From Litoditis marina (Eukaryota > Nematoda > Chromadorea > Rhabditida > Rhabditidae): a stretch of DNA of 64,000 nucleotides. The DNA lies in NCBI GenBank assembly GCA_964036275.1, contig OZ038436.1, positions 11,435,904 through 11,499,903 on the forward strand, in the 5' to 3' direction. The notes under the pieces were generated by a model, which saw only the letters and a list, made by a program, of their open reading frames with translations, was not told the DNA's origin and did no database searches. The translations under genes were made by a program, and so were the position numbers. Numbering within the stretch: the stretch's first letter is position 1; the number at the start of each line of letters is the position of its first letter. Shown one piece after another: positions 10,901 through 22,500 of this stretch.

Positions 10901-11362
10901 AGTTCGACTTTAACAACCCTAGTTGCTAAGCTGTGTCGCGCGCAGAAATGTTTTATGCTACTTGATTTATAGTTCGGGGTGAGATAGTAACCCGCTGCAC
11001 GCAATTGAATTCAACTACGCAAACTTCCCTGTTTTTCAAACTGAAAACTGACATTTCATTCTAGACTAGACAAAAAACCCCATTCTACAATCTTTCAGAA
11101 TGGACAGGTTTCACAATTCAGGTTTATGTACCCCAGCACTGGTCCGAGCCGAAGTATATCTTGGATGACATTCAATGTGGAACCATTCACAATAGAGTAT
11201 TGTGCAAAAAAGCTGCCGTCATGCCAATTGAAGGTAACATTAACACCCAGTCTACGGGTATACATTCAGTATCACGACCTTTGTTTTTTATTACTCGTCA
11301 CACTCACGTAGGAAAGTTCATTTACAGTGTTTATCAAGTGAACTATGAATTTTACAGACTAG
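4922..11362 (+). CDS. Secreted double C-type-lectin protein, unit 1
   Basis: Exons: 4922-4970, 5322-5380, 6457-6562, 8537-8715, 8924-9038, 9652-9710, 9823-9928, 10289-10470, 11122-11233, and a terminal piece 11358-11362. The first exon encodes a signal peptide (MLLPPLLAALLTAFGT). Two CLECT-like domains follow, about residues 17-169 and 170-322. Each starts with a 59-nt exon (C-x-x-x-W ... SCF), then an A/C-rich helix exon, then a W-x-x-WLDG or RWLDG core exon, then a final exon with CKKA near its end. EPN, QPD and WND motifs are missing, so calcium-dependent sugar binding is doubtful. All phases agree. The ninth exon ends in phase 1, and the retained acceptor at 11356-11357 then gives GAC and TAG, predicting 323 residues. 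Splicing on into unit 2 is the alternative. An AATAAA follows at 11524. Confidence 0.7.
5730..6135. mobile_element. TA-flanked hairpin MITE in unit 1
   Basis: Perfect terminal inverted repeats start TATGATTAGGTTAATGTGCT and end with the complement. The arms are over 120 bp with a centre of about 140 bp (GGACGAACAACAGGACAAAG region). A TA at each edge suggests a Tc1/mariner-type MITE. It sits in the intron between exons 2 and 3. Fragments of related elements occur at 28641-28700 and 29775-29895. Confidence 0.8.
6663..7837 (-). mobile_element. LINE-type insertion carrying only ORF1, unit 1 only
   Basis: Exactly 1175 bp is inserted between bases that are adjacent in units 2 and 3 (14582/14583 and 21327/21328). 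Read on the minus strand it starts about 50 bases before an ATG, contains one intact ORF and ends in ATTATTATTATT, a LINE-like microsatellite tail. No endonuclease or reverse transcriptase is present. No clear target-site duplication is visible. It behaves like a HAL1-style half-LINE moved by another element's enzymes. Confidence 0.75.
6808..7785 (-). CDS. ORF1-like protein of a non-LTR retrotransposon
   Basis: This is an uninterrupted 325-residue ORF. Residues about 14-50 look like a coiled coil (LLSEIKTLNDKLDFLTQSL). An RRM-like strand follows at about 54-61 (RCLTIYGLPE), then ILHRLGKPRQ...RPLKV and a basic helix with EQRKAGFLARQSKRDAARAE. This order (coiled coil, RRM, C-terminal domain) matches L1-type ORF1 RNA-binding proteins, which package LINE RNA. 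The remainder is S/T/P-rich and not recognised. It lies antisense to the lectin gene inside intron 3. That the frame is intact despite no selection at this site suggests a recent insertion. Confidence 0.65.
   Translation of the reverse strand: MITMPSPRPKMVPLRTHFSTLLSEIKTLNDKLDFLTQSLPTIIQSQLHHFNDRRCLTIYGLPEDTSTKKKVNAVFNLVSVSPSNISILHRLGKPRQDGLPRPLKVSIKDGIPFPRLIDLSTAMKSDASMSTFHVRKFETPEQRKAGFLARQSKRDAARAEVTDQTTTSTPSADPILPIEMELVEQTRNVVSNLVSAFPSPNSISTRTTPVHFDDQPAIQSPVPVEVTQISDDPPPMCDTPSIIDPPSFHDALDDASLKCVNDNVEILYNMHLSGVSMRERYSCFHGCYQLTPHLAPIVSDVYFDRYGFRFNINQSWVPLPSLSSN
10532..10921. mobile_element. hAT-type MITE filled with TTTTCGAG repeats, unit 1
   Basis: The element runs from TAGGGTTGTTAA to TTAACAACCCTA (12-bp terminal inverted repeats) and is flanked on both sides by GTTGCTAA, an exact 8-bp target-site duplication (10524-10531 and 10922-10929). 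The interior is a degenerate TTTTCGAG array. The 8-bp duplication points to the hAT superfamily. It is in intron 8. Long ORFs on both strands here are products of the repeat. Confidence 0.85.
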
Positions 11363-12680
11363 TGGGTCGCGCGGCTCCCGCCGCGCGCCCCGCTAGCTGG
11401 GGGTGCCCCCCAGACCCCCCTCGTTTGGTTATGATCAATATATGTAATTAATGGCATTCTATCGACGAATTTTTGAAGGAAAAGGTCAGTTTTTACAAAT
11501 TGTAATTTTTATCATAACTAATCAATAAATCGATATTATCAATTTTGTTCAATTATAAACTTTCTTCATCATTAACATGACGTTCAACTACCTAGGTTTC
11601 ATTATCATAATTGTGACGGTCTTCTTAGTACAATTACCATGAATTTTGGTTTTTATCATGAAAATGATCCTAAAATACGTTAACCGTCAAGAAAACTTAT
11701 GAAACTTGGCAGTCTTAGTTCACAGTCTGTAACATATTAACTGACCATATTTGAGACAAATTGAAGCATTTTGAAATTCCATCTTGTCATTTTGATGATT
11801 TCATAATTAATCAATAAATCGATATTATCGATTTTTACAAATATTAATTTTGTTAGCTACAAAAGTTATGTAGATGCTGTGAGCCGATTGACTCCAAAGT
11901 ACTTATTCGGTCGGCTACAAAAGTTTGAAGTTTTCACGTTTTCACTTTGACCGGTTCTAAAAAAGTCGTTAGGGCCTAAATCCAAAATCGCCTCGATGGA
12001 ACTTATTTATTTGTTTAGTAGTATTTCTCACTCGAATATGATATCCATCGCGCAAGTTTGAAAATTTCTCAACCGACATTCTCATTTTTGACACCTCCCA
12101 AAACTAATCGATGAATCGATATTATCGATTTTTTCACAATTGAAACTCATATTTATTTCTTGTATTATGTTTACCAGTCAAGTTTCATGACAATTGGTTC
12201 AGTCATTGTTGAATGGTGAACAACGAACATTTCTGAGGGTCACCTAAAAACCGTCATAAAAAATCAATAAATCAATATCAAGAAAATTTAAAAAAGAACT
12301 TTTCTTAGAATTGAAAGAGGTATACATGGTAGCAGTTTCAGACAGATCGGAGCCAAAAATACCCCTGCTGAACCCCCTATAACCGAAATTTCGCTAAAGT
12401 CAACTTCGCCGTAGATCAAGTTATCGATTTTTTGTTGTCATCAACTTTGTTTCCCATCCGAGTTGTATGCATAGTAGAAAGCACTAAGGTCATGGCCGCA
12501 TGGCTGGCAAGTTTCAGCTACATGAAATTTTAGTAGGCGTCCTAAAAACCGTCATAAAAAATCATTAAGGCCCTAACTCAAAATTTGTACGGGGGCGCTC
12601 GCCTTAAAAAAGTCTCTAGTATATTGTGCAGGAGTTACGAAGGAATCGTAGCAATTCTAAAGTTACCGAATCATCTTTAT
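11358..12680. mobile_element. Spacer between units 1 and 2, Helitron-like left end
   Basis: These 1323 bp follow unit 1 and 2 but not unit 3. The left end, ACTAGTGGGTCGCGCGGCTC, has a GC hairpin (GCGCGGC/GCCGCGC). Read in reverse this gives a hairpin followed by CCCACTAG and T, as at a Helitron 3' end. The matching 5' end is not identified; the right side has ...AAGTCTCTAGT at 12620. The interior repeats AATCAATAAATCGATATTATCGATTTT several times and AAAAACCGTCATAAAAAATCA twice. No coding region. The last 60 bp (12621-12680) are unassigned. Confidence 0.5.
11524..11529 (+). terminator. Candidate poly(A) signal, unit 1
   Basis: AATAAA lies 162 bases after the predicted TAG of unit 1, inside the spacer element. 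It could end a unit-1 transcript. It belongs to a recurring AT-rich word of the spacer, so it may be fortuitous. Confidence 0.3.
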
Positions 12681-12841
12681 ATTTCCCGCAATTTTCACCC
12701 CCAACTATATTTTTTTTTGTTTTAATCGAACATAGCGATTTTCACACGCCCTAACAATAAAGCTACCGTGTAAATTGCTTTTATCGCAGCTCACATTTCT
12801 TCAAAACGGCGGAATTCGGCGCGTTTGATCAAATCGTCCAA

Positions 12842-15800
12842 ATGTTGCTGCCTCCGCTGCTTGCAGCTCTGCTCACTGCATTTGGCACAGGTTAGCACAA
12901 TACGTGAAAAGCTAAACTCAGGAGCATTTCGAGTACCCTGCACTAAACATGAAGTTTCACCAACTTGAAATAATCAAACTCGGATACAAGTTTCTCAAGT
13001 ACGTTGCACTAGACATAAAGTTTCGCTTCCCTGATACATCAAGTTTTTAATAGTTGATTCACCTACAAAATGCATCAAATGAAGTAGAGGTGTGAATGAT
13101 AACAACAATAATTAGGATAACACTACTATAAATGCGATTTTCTTCGCGGAACTTCAATGAAACTCGGCCATTCGAAAGCTAACCACTACAATTTCACAAC
13201 CCCCGTTTTTATGATTCATAAACCAGATAATTTTCTTGCAGCAAATGCACAATGTGACCTGTTTTGGCAGTATTTTGAACCAACCAATTCCTGCTTCCGG
13301 GTGAGTGAGACATTGAAGTGCCTCAGAACAATTCCACAAATGAATGTTCTGTGCAAACAAGAATATGAGGTCAAGTCGGCTCACGAGAATGGAACACGTG
13401 AACGCCGGAGTTTTGCGCAAAAAGAAACATTGCTCTGAGAATGACTTCAGGATTAAAGTGACGCCTGTCCAAATTCAGAGCACGTGGCAATAAAATTAAG
13501 TTTCACTCATCGAAGACGTCACTATCATATTAAGATTTATTTTCGTAAAAAAAAGTTGAGAGATCTCTATTTTAAAACTAGGTAGACAGTATTAGGTTAT
13601 TTTATTTGAACAAAATATAATTGTGTCACTAGGACTTTCGGATGATGGTATGATTAGGTTAATGTGCTCAGTAAGAGATGTACTCAAAACCGTTTCGACC
13701 CTGATTCAAGACGGTTTTGGGTTTTCTCAGAGGGTTGGGTCATCATCAGTTGAACCCCTCTGAGAAAATTAAAACAGGACGAAAACAACAGGACGAACAA
13801 CAGGACAAAGGACGAAGAAATGGAAACACGTATATCAGCTTTCGAGCTTGAAATGTGCAATGAAGTTAGAGCAATGTTCATTTTTCTCAATTCTCCGCTA
13901 GAAGACGGTCAGTAAGTCTTTTCGTCCTGTTTTCATTTTCTCAGAGGGGTTCAACTGATGATGACCCAACCCTCTGAGAAAACCCAAAACCGTCTTGAAT
14001 CAGGGTCGAAACGGTTTTGAGTACATCTCTTACTGAGCACATTAACCTAATCATAGGTAGACAGTGTTCATTTCTGTGAAATTACGCGAGTTGCGGGCAT
14101 GTTCACCATTCGCGCAAATCCACTCGAAACTTAATCAATCAATTCGTATTTTTGCGCGCATGGCTCTCAGTGCTGTATATCATTCGAGAGCATGTAACCT
14201 GTATCTAATCTGTTATTTCAAGGGTTTGAACTGCAGCCGTTTAACCCGTAAACTCTTCTGTAAAACAGCGTAGAAAAGTCGGTGGTTGCGTGAAACGGCA
14301 AAAACAACAACAATCAGAAACATTTACTGGAAAACTGCCAGTCGTGTTCGTTTATCTCATCGGTGAAACATTTTAGCTCTTCAACCAAGGAGGAAACTTC
14401 TACGAGTCGGACGCATTCTGTCATACGCAAGACGCTCATCTACCGATTCTGACGACTATTGAAGAGACGCAATATGCGGAAAGTTGGTACACCTTTTCAA
14501 AATATCACCTGTTCGGACAAATTTTCCGATGGGCGGCTCGAGAGGCCGTGAGACTATGAAGTATTAGACTGGTTGTCTCTTACGAATCTTTCGAATCGCC
14601 TAACTACCACCGACAGAAAAATAGTCCGAATCGCTTATTGTGGCAACGTATATAATTGCTCTGGGGAGTACGAATCACTTGCGTTTAATGTAGCAGATAC
14701 ATGAAAATATTTCCCGTCAAATTATTGGATATAGCCTTCATGCAGCATTTTCTTTACAATGCTCGTAAAGAGACGGCGGCTAACTGTCGGCACAACATGA
14801 AGAAACTACTTCAAATACGGCATACCGAAAATCTAGTCGAACTGCATTAAGCTACTGTATTTTGGAAACCTTCAACTCTCCAACTTTTATCACTTTGTGC
14901 GACAGACAGAAAACCTTCAACCTTGAGAAAAAATCAAGTTCAAAGAGGCCGCATCAATGCCTGTAAATTTTGGAAAACGAAACAAGTCATGTATTCAATT
15001 TCGATTCAAGAGTTATCCTAAGTTCAGAAAAAGCGCATGATTACGGTATAACGAAGGGGAAAAAATCAGTTGATCAGCTCAAAACTTGAAATTTATAAAG
15101 AAACGGTTCTTTCAGGACAGAAAAAAGGTGTATTTCAGCTATATAAACTGTTGTCATTTGGTGATTCACTCATGTGATATTCAATTGATGCACAACGAGC
15201 CAAGAGGTACGCTAAACCTGAACGAAAGCAGAAAAACCTTCACCAACCGTGCGCCATGCCTCTAAGTCAACTTGTTTTCAGATCTCTTGATTGACGTCGT
15301 GTCGAATAGACCAATTGAAGAATCGTCTTTCGTTGGTTTGACCGCTTCTGATGGAACCTGTAACTGGGAATGGCTCGACGGAACTCCCTTGAAATCATCC
15401 GTTGTACAATTCATGTCCAACCAAGGGAATATGTGTCGACATGGAGAATACTGCTCTTTTGTCAGTTTTCTGGTTGGAATATAGTTTCTGTTATTATCAT
15501 TTAGAGTTTTCTAAACGGCACTTCATTCTTGAATTGGTTGGTGACGGTCAGGCAGGGCAGTTCATAACATAGGGGTAAGACAGTGTTTTTAAATCGACGT
15601 TTCAGTTGTTTTTTCTTCAGATGAAAACTCTTAAGATAGGCATGTTTGAACGACATTTTTTCTCACAGATTATGAGTCCCAACCACCAGCTATACGCTAA
15701 CAAGATACTTGGGGACCATACTTGTTATTGGAAAGTGAAGCGCACCCTGTGCAAAAAGGCGGCGAAGCCAAAGTCACCCGTAGGTAAGTAAAGACGATAA

Positions 15801-18107
15801 AACATTCAACCAGACCACTTCAATTGAAAATCTTCAGTGTCGTTTGAGACACGTTATTAGAGGAATGTTACATGAGGGATCAGAGCAATATTGGTTCTAG
15901 TACCCCGAGGAATTCCTATGCCACTGAAATTATAGGCTACTTGTCACCTTGTTGAAATTTTTCTAATAGCTGTGAAATTCTGTCAGCGGTTCAATAACAT
16001 GTTCGGGAAGCTAATGTTTTTCTCTCAGAAAAAAGTCAACCAAAATACTGGACATAGGAATACATAGGATAGCGTGATCGAACTAGAGTATGTATGCTAG
16101 TTATATGGTTCGTGCTGTCCAAACATCATATATAGTGAGTGTTGCTCGATCGTGTTGTGTGTAGTGTGATTCTGGTGGGTGTTCGTCAAGTTGTGTATGT
16201 AGTCTGCTCCCACTGTTTTGCAGTGGTAACTATAAAACTATATATGGAAACTGGTAATACCCGAATTGTACTTGATCTGCAGGCACGGCATAGCTTTCGA
16301 CCTATGACAGAATTGTAACGGAACTGAACTAAAAACCCAGCCATGTATGGAGAACAAACTTGATATTAATATATGTCACCTTTCTCTGCTTTACAGTCCC
16401 TCCGGTTTGCGATAATGGTTGGACTCTTCACAACGAGACCAAATCTTGTTTCAAGGTTTGTTCATCTGTCAAATATCACTAGATACAAGTACATTTCACT
16501 AGATATACATATATTATCATGCATATATTATTATCGTCATTTCCGTTAAATATTATGTTATTACTAGATCTTCAATCGACCGGCCAACTGGAATCAGGCT
16601 AAAGCGCATTGCGCCTCGTTTGGTGGATATTTGGCTAAAATCACCACGCTTGGGGAAACTAGTCTCATCAAAAGTAGGTGGAAGTACCGCTGAATTACAA
16701 AGTTATACAGAACGTGGAAACGAGTGAACACTCCCGGACACCGGCAAAAAGCCGAACGACCCAGAATGTGATCCATAAACTACTACAAACTATACCCAGT
16801 AAAGGGTAAACTTCTGTCAAAAACAGATCTATATGGCATATGTCTTATATTCCGCTGTGTTTGTAGTTTGACTCCGTTATTTCTCTTTCAAAATTTTGGA
16901 ATCGCAGCATCAGACTACAATCTATACGTTGTTCACTCACTATCGTTAGGTTTTGAGTCGGGCACAAAATGTTATGTTTTCTAGTTAAGGTATCAAGTTT
17001 TAGAACTTTAGCAAGAATGCAGTTTTTTTACAGAGATGGTGCAACAGCACCCGATCAACGTGGTTCAAGACATGCCACTAATTGGTCTGAGTGCTCCGAA
17101 AGGCGACTGCGACTTCCGATGGTTGGATGGAACCCGTCTCGATACTAATGCCATCGCCTTTACCAATATTCATAACAACCCCGACAGCTGCAGAACCACT
17201 CAACGTTGCGGAAAGGTTTACATTATTATGTGTACGAAAACAACCAGTCGGAGTATGATTGAACGTTTGTTGCTAATAGGGTTGTTAATCGAGTTCAAAA
17301 TTTCGAGTTTTCGAGTTTTCGAGTTTTGGGAAATTTCGAGTTTTCGAGAGTTTTGTAGTTTTGGGAAATTTCGAGTTTTCGAGTTTCGAGTTCGACTATC
17401 CTCGAAAATTTTCGAGTTTTTTCGAGTCGAGTCGAGTTTTGAGTGTTTTTGAACCCAAAAAGAGACATTTTTCGAGTCCGAAATTTTGATTTTCGAGTTT
17501 TCGAGTTTTCGAGTTTTGGAAAATTTCGAGTTTTCGAGTTTTCGAGTTTTCGAGTTTCGGAAAATTTCGAGTTTTCGAGTTTTCGAGTTTCGAGTTCGGC
17601 TCAACTCGAAAATTTTCGAGTTTTTTCGAGTCGAGTCGAGTTTCGAGTTCGACTTTAACAACCCTAGTTGCTAAGCTGTGTCGCGCGCAGAAATGTTTTA
17701 TGCTACTTGATTTATAGTTCGGGGTGAGATAGTAACCCGCTGCACGCAATTGAATTCAACTACGCAAACTTCCCTGTTTTTCAAACTGAAAACTGACATT
17801 TCATTCTAGACTAGACAAAAAACCCCATTCTACAATCTTTCAGAATGGACAGGTTTCACAATTCAGGTTTATGTACCCCAGCACTGGTCCGAGCCGAAGT
17901 ATATCTTGGATGACATTCAATGTGGAACCATTCACAATAGAGTATTGTGCAAAAAAGCTGCCGTCATGCCAATTGAAGGTAACATTAACACCCAGTCTAC
18001 GGGTATACATTCAGTATCACGACCTTTGTTTTTTATTACTCGTCACACTCACGTAGGAAAGTTCATTTACAGTGTTTATCAAGTGAACTATGAATTTTAC
18101 AGACTAG
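12842..18107 (+). CDS. Secreted double C-type-lectin protein, unit 2
   Basis: Exons: 12842-12890, 13242-13300, 14377-14482, 15282-15460, 15669-15783, 16397-16455, 16568-16673, 17034-17215, 17867-17978, and a terminal piece 18103-18107 giving Asp and TAG. The product is the same as for unit 1 as far as I can see; coding differences are synonymous (for example GCA/GCG before the exon-3 donor). The exon-3 acceptor is TTTTAG instead of TTTCAG. The ninth exon could instead splice to the phase-compatible exon 2 of unit 3 (19987), which would make a four-CLECT protein. A poly(A)-like AATAAA is at 18269. Confidence 0.65.
13650..14055. mobile_element. TA-flanked hairpin MITE in unit 2
   Basis: Same element as at 5730-6135, differing by two bases in the centre (GAAGAAATGG instead of GAAGAGGTGG), a change shared with unit 3. 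Confidence 0.8.
17277..17666. mobile_element. hAT-type MITE with TTTTCGAG repeats, unit 2
   Basis: Identical to the unit-1 copy, including the GTTGCTAA duplication on both sides. Confidence 0.85.
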
Positions 18108-19425
18108 TGGGTCGCGCGGCTCCCGCCGCGCGCCCCGCTAGCTGGGGGTGCCCCCCAGACCCCCCTCGTTTGGTTATGATCAATATATGTAATTAATGGC
18201 ATTCTATCGACGAATTTTTGAAGGAAAAGGTCAGTTTTTACAAATTGTAATTTTTATCATAACTAATCAATAAATCGATATTATCAATTTTGTTCAATTA
18301 TAAACTTTCTTCATCATTAACATGACGTTCAACTACCTAGGTTTCATTATCATAATTGTGACGGTCTTCTTAGTACAATTACCATGAATTTTGGTTTTTA
18401 TCATGAAAATGATCCTAAAATACGTTAACCGTCAAGAAAACTTATGAAACTTGGCAGTCTTAGTTCACAGTCTGTAACATATTAACTGACCATATTTGAG
18501 ACAAATTGAAGCATTTTGAAATTCCATCTTGTCATTTTGATGATTTCATAATTAATCAATAAATCGATATTATCGATTTTTACAAATATTAATTTTGTTA
18601 GCTACAAAAGTTATGTAGATGCTGTGAGCCGATTGACTCCAAAGTACTTATTCGGTCGGCTACAAAAGTTTGAAGTTTTCACGTTTTCACTTTGACCGGT
18701 TCTAAAAAAGTCGTTAGGGCCTAAATCCAAAATCGCCTCGATGGAACTTATTTATTTGTTTAGTAGTATTTCTCACTCGAATATGATATCCATCGCGCAA
18801 GTTTGAAAATTTCTCAACCGACATTCTCATTTTTGACACCTCCCAAAACTAATCGATGAATCGATATTATCGATTTTTTCACAATTGAAACTCATATTTA
18901 TTTCTTGTATTATGTTTACCAGTCAAGTTTCATGACAATTGGTTCAGTCATTGTTGAATGGTGAACAACGAACATTTCTGAGGGTCACCTAAAAACCGTC
19001 ATAAAAAATCAATAAATCAATATCAAGAAAATTTAAAAAAGAACTTTTCTTAGAATTGAAAGAGGTATACATGGTAGCAGTTTCAGACAGATCGGAGCCA
19101 AAAATACCCCTGCTGAACCCCCTATAACCGAAATTTCGCTAAAGTCAACTTCGCCGTAGATCAAGTTATCGATTTTTTGTTGTCATCAACTTTGTTTCCC
19201 ATCCGAGTTGTATGCATAGTAGAAAGCACTAAGGTCATGGCCGCATGGCTGGCAAGTTTCAGCTACATGAAATTTTAGTAGGCGTCCTAAAAACCGTCAT
19301 AAAAAATCATTAAGGCCCTAACTCAAAATTTGTACGGGGGCGCTCGCCTTAAAAAAGTCTCTAGTATATTGTGCAGGAGTTACGAAGGAATCGTAGCAAT
19401 TCTAAAGTTACCGAATCATCTTTAT
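18103..19425. mobile_element. Spacer between units 2 and 3
   Basis: Same 1323-bp spacer as 11358-12680, including the CTAGT-plus-hairpin left end and the in-frame TAG at 18105-18107. Confidence 0.5.
18269..18274 (+). terminator. Candidate poly(A) signal, unit 2
   Basis: AATAAA 162 bases past the predicted unit-2 stop, equivalent to 11524-11529. Confidence 0.3.
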
Positions 19426-19586
19426 ATTTCCCGCAATTTTCACCCCCAACTATATTTTTTTTTGTTTTAATCGAACATAGCGATTTTCACACGCCCTAAC
19501 AATAAAGCTACCGTGTAAATTGCTTTTATCGCAGCTCACATTTCTTCAAAACGGCGGAATTCGGCGCGTTTGATCAAATCGTCCAA

Positions 19587-22500
19587 ATGTTGCTGCCTCC
19601 GCTGCTTGCAGCTCTGCTCACTGCATTTGGCACAGGTTAGCACAATACGTGAAAAGCTAAACTCAGGAGCATTTCGAGTACCCTGCACTAAACATGAAGT
19701 TTCACCAACTTGAAATAATCAAACTCGGATACAAGTTTCTCAAGTACGTTGCACTAGACATAAAGTTTCGCTTCCCTGATACATCAAGTTTTTAATAGTT
19801 GATTCACCTACAAAATGCATCAAATGAAGTAGAGGTGTGAATGATAACAACAATAATTAGGATAACACTACTATAAATGCGATTTTCTTCGCGGAACTTC
19901 AATGAAACTCGGCCATTCGAAAGCTAACCACTACAATTTCACAACCCCCGTTTTTATGATTCATAAACCAGATAATTTTCTTGCAGCAAATGCACAATGT
20001 GACCTGTTTTGGCAGTATTTTGAACCAACCAATTCCTGCTTCCGGGTGAGTGAGACATTGAAGTGCCTCAGAACAATTCCACAAATGAATGTTCTGTGCA
20101 AACAAGAATATGAGGTCAAGTCGGCTCACGAGAATGGAACACGTGAACGCCGGAGTTTTGCGCAAAAAGAAACATTGCTCTGAGAATGACTTCAGGATTA
20201 AAGTGACGCCTGTCCAAATTCAGAGCACGTGGCAATAAAATTAAGTTTCACTCATCGAAGACGTCACTATCATATTAAGATTTATTTTCGTAAAAAAAAG
20301 TTGAGAGATCTCTATTTTAAAACTAGGTAGACAGTATTAGGTTATTTTATTTGAACAAAATATAATTGTGTCACTAGGACTTTCGGATGATGGTATGATT
20401 AGGTTAATGTGCTCAGTAAGAGATGTACTCAAAACCGTTTCGACCCTGATTCAAGACGGTTTTGGGTTTTCTCAGAGGGTTGGGTCATCATCAGTTGAAC
20501 CCCTCTGAGAAAATTAAAACAGGACGAAAACAACAGGACGAACAACAGGACAAAGGACGAAGAAATGGAAACACGTATATCAGCTTTCGAGCTTGAAATG
20601 TGCAATGAAGTTAGAGCAATGTTCATTTTTCTCAATTCTCCGCTAGAAGACGGTCAGTAAGTCTTTTCGTCCTGTTTTCATTTTCTCAGAGGGGTTCAAC
20701 TGATGATGACCCAACCCTCTGAGAAAACCCAAAACCGTCTTGAATCAGGGTCGAAACGGTTTTGAGTACATCTCTTACTGAGCACATTAACCTAATCATA
20801 GGTAGACAGTGTTCATTTCTGTGAAATTACGCGAGTTGCGGGCATGTTCACCATTCGCGCAAATCCACTCGAAACTTAATCAATCAATTCGTATTTTTGC
20901 GCGCATGGCTCTCAGTGCTGTATATCATTCGAGAGCATGTAACCTGTATCTAATCTGTTATTTCAAGGGTTTGAACTGCAGCCGTTTAACCCGTAAACTC
21001 TTCTGTAAAACAGCGTAGAAAAGTCGGTGGTTGCGTGAAACGGCAAAAACAACAACAATCAGAAACATTTACTGGAAAACTGCCAGTCGTGTTCGTTTAT
21101 CTCATCGGTGAAACATTTTAGCTCTTCAACCAAGGAGGAAACTTCTACGAGTCGGACGCATTCTGTCATACGCAAGACGCTCATCTACCGATTCTGACGA
21201 CTATTGAAGAGACGCAATATGCGGAAAGTTGGTACACCTTTTCAAAATATCACCTGTTCGGACAAATTTTCCGATGGGCGGCTCGAGAGGCCGTGAGACT
21301 ATGAAGTATTAGACTGGTTGTCTCTTACGAATCTTTCGAATCGCCTAACTACCACCGACAGAAAAATAGTCCGAATCGCTTATTGTGGCAACGTATATAA
21401 TTGCTCTGGGGAGTACGAATCACTTGCGTTTAATGTAGCAGATACATGAAAATATTTCCCGTCAAATTATTGGATATAGCCTTCATGCAGCATTTTCTTT
21501 ACAATGCTCGTAAAGAGACGGCGGCTAACTGTCGGCACAACATGAAGAAACTACTTCAAATACGGCATACCGAAAATCTAGTCGAACTGCATTAAGCTAC
21601 TGTATTTTGGAAACCTTCAACTCTCCAACTTTTATCACTTTGTGCGACAGACAGAAAACCTTCAACCTTGAGAAAAAATCAAGTTCAAAGAGGCCGCATC
21701 AATGCCTGTAAATTTTGGAAAACGAAACAAGTCATGTATTCAATTTCGATTCAAGAGTTATCCTAAGTTCAGAAAAAGCGCATGATTACGGTATAACGAA
21801 GGGGAAAAAATCAGTTGATCAGCTCAAAACTTGAAATTTATAAAGAAACGGTTCTTTCAGGACAGAAAAAAGGTGTATTTCAGCTATATAAACTGTTGTC
21901 ATTTGGTGATTCACTCATGTGATATTCAATTGATGCACAACGAGCCAAGAGGTACGCTAAACCTGAACGAAAGCAGAAAAACCTTCACCAACCGTGCGCC
22001 ATGCCTCTAAGTCAACTTGTTTTCAGATCTCTTGATTGACGTCGTGTCGAATAGACCAATTGAAGAATCGTCTTTCGTTGGTTTGACCGCTTCTGATGGA
22101 ACCTGTAACTGGGAATGGCTCGACGGAACTCCCTTGAAATCATCCGTTGTACAATTCATGTCCAACCAAGGGAATATGTGTCGACATGGAGAATACTGCT
22201 CTTTTGTCAGTTTTCTGGTTGGAATATAGTTTCTGTTATTATCATTTAGAGTTTTCTAAACGGCACTTCATTCTTGAATTGGTTGGTGACGGTCAGGCAG
22301 GGCAGTTCATAACATAGGGGTAAGACAGTGTTTTTAAATCGACGTTTCAGTTGTTTTTTCTTCAGATGAAAACTCTTAAGATAGGCATGTTTGAACGACA
22401 TTTTTTCTCACAGATTATGAGTCCCAACCACCAGCTATACGCTAACAAGATACTTGGGGACCATACTTGTTATTGGAAAGTGAAGCGCACCCTGTGCAAA

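Noticed and set aside
10473..11004. Long ORFs on both strands rich in K/R/N/S/E or F/R/V/S (and their copies near 17218-17749 and 24040-24486)
   Set aside because: They translate the TTTTCGAG repeats of the hAT MITE, overlap each other on both strands and have no domain.
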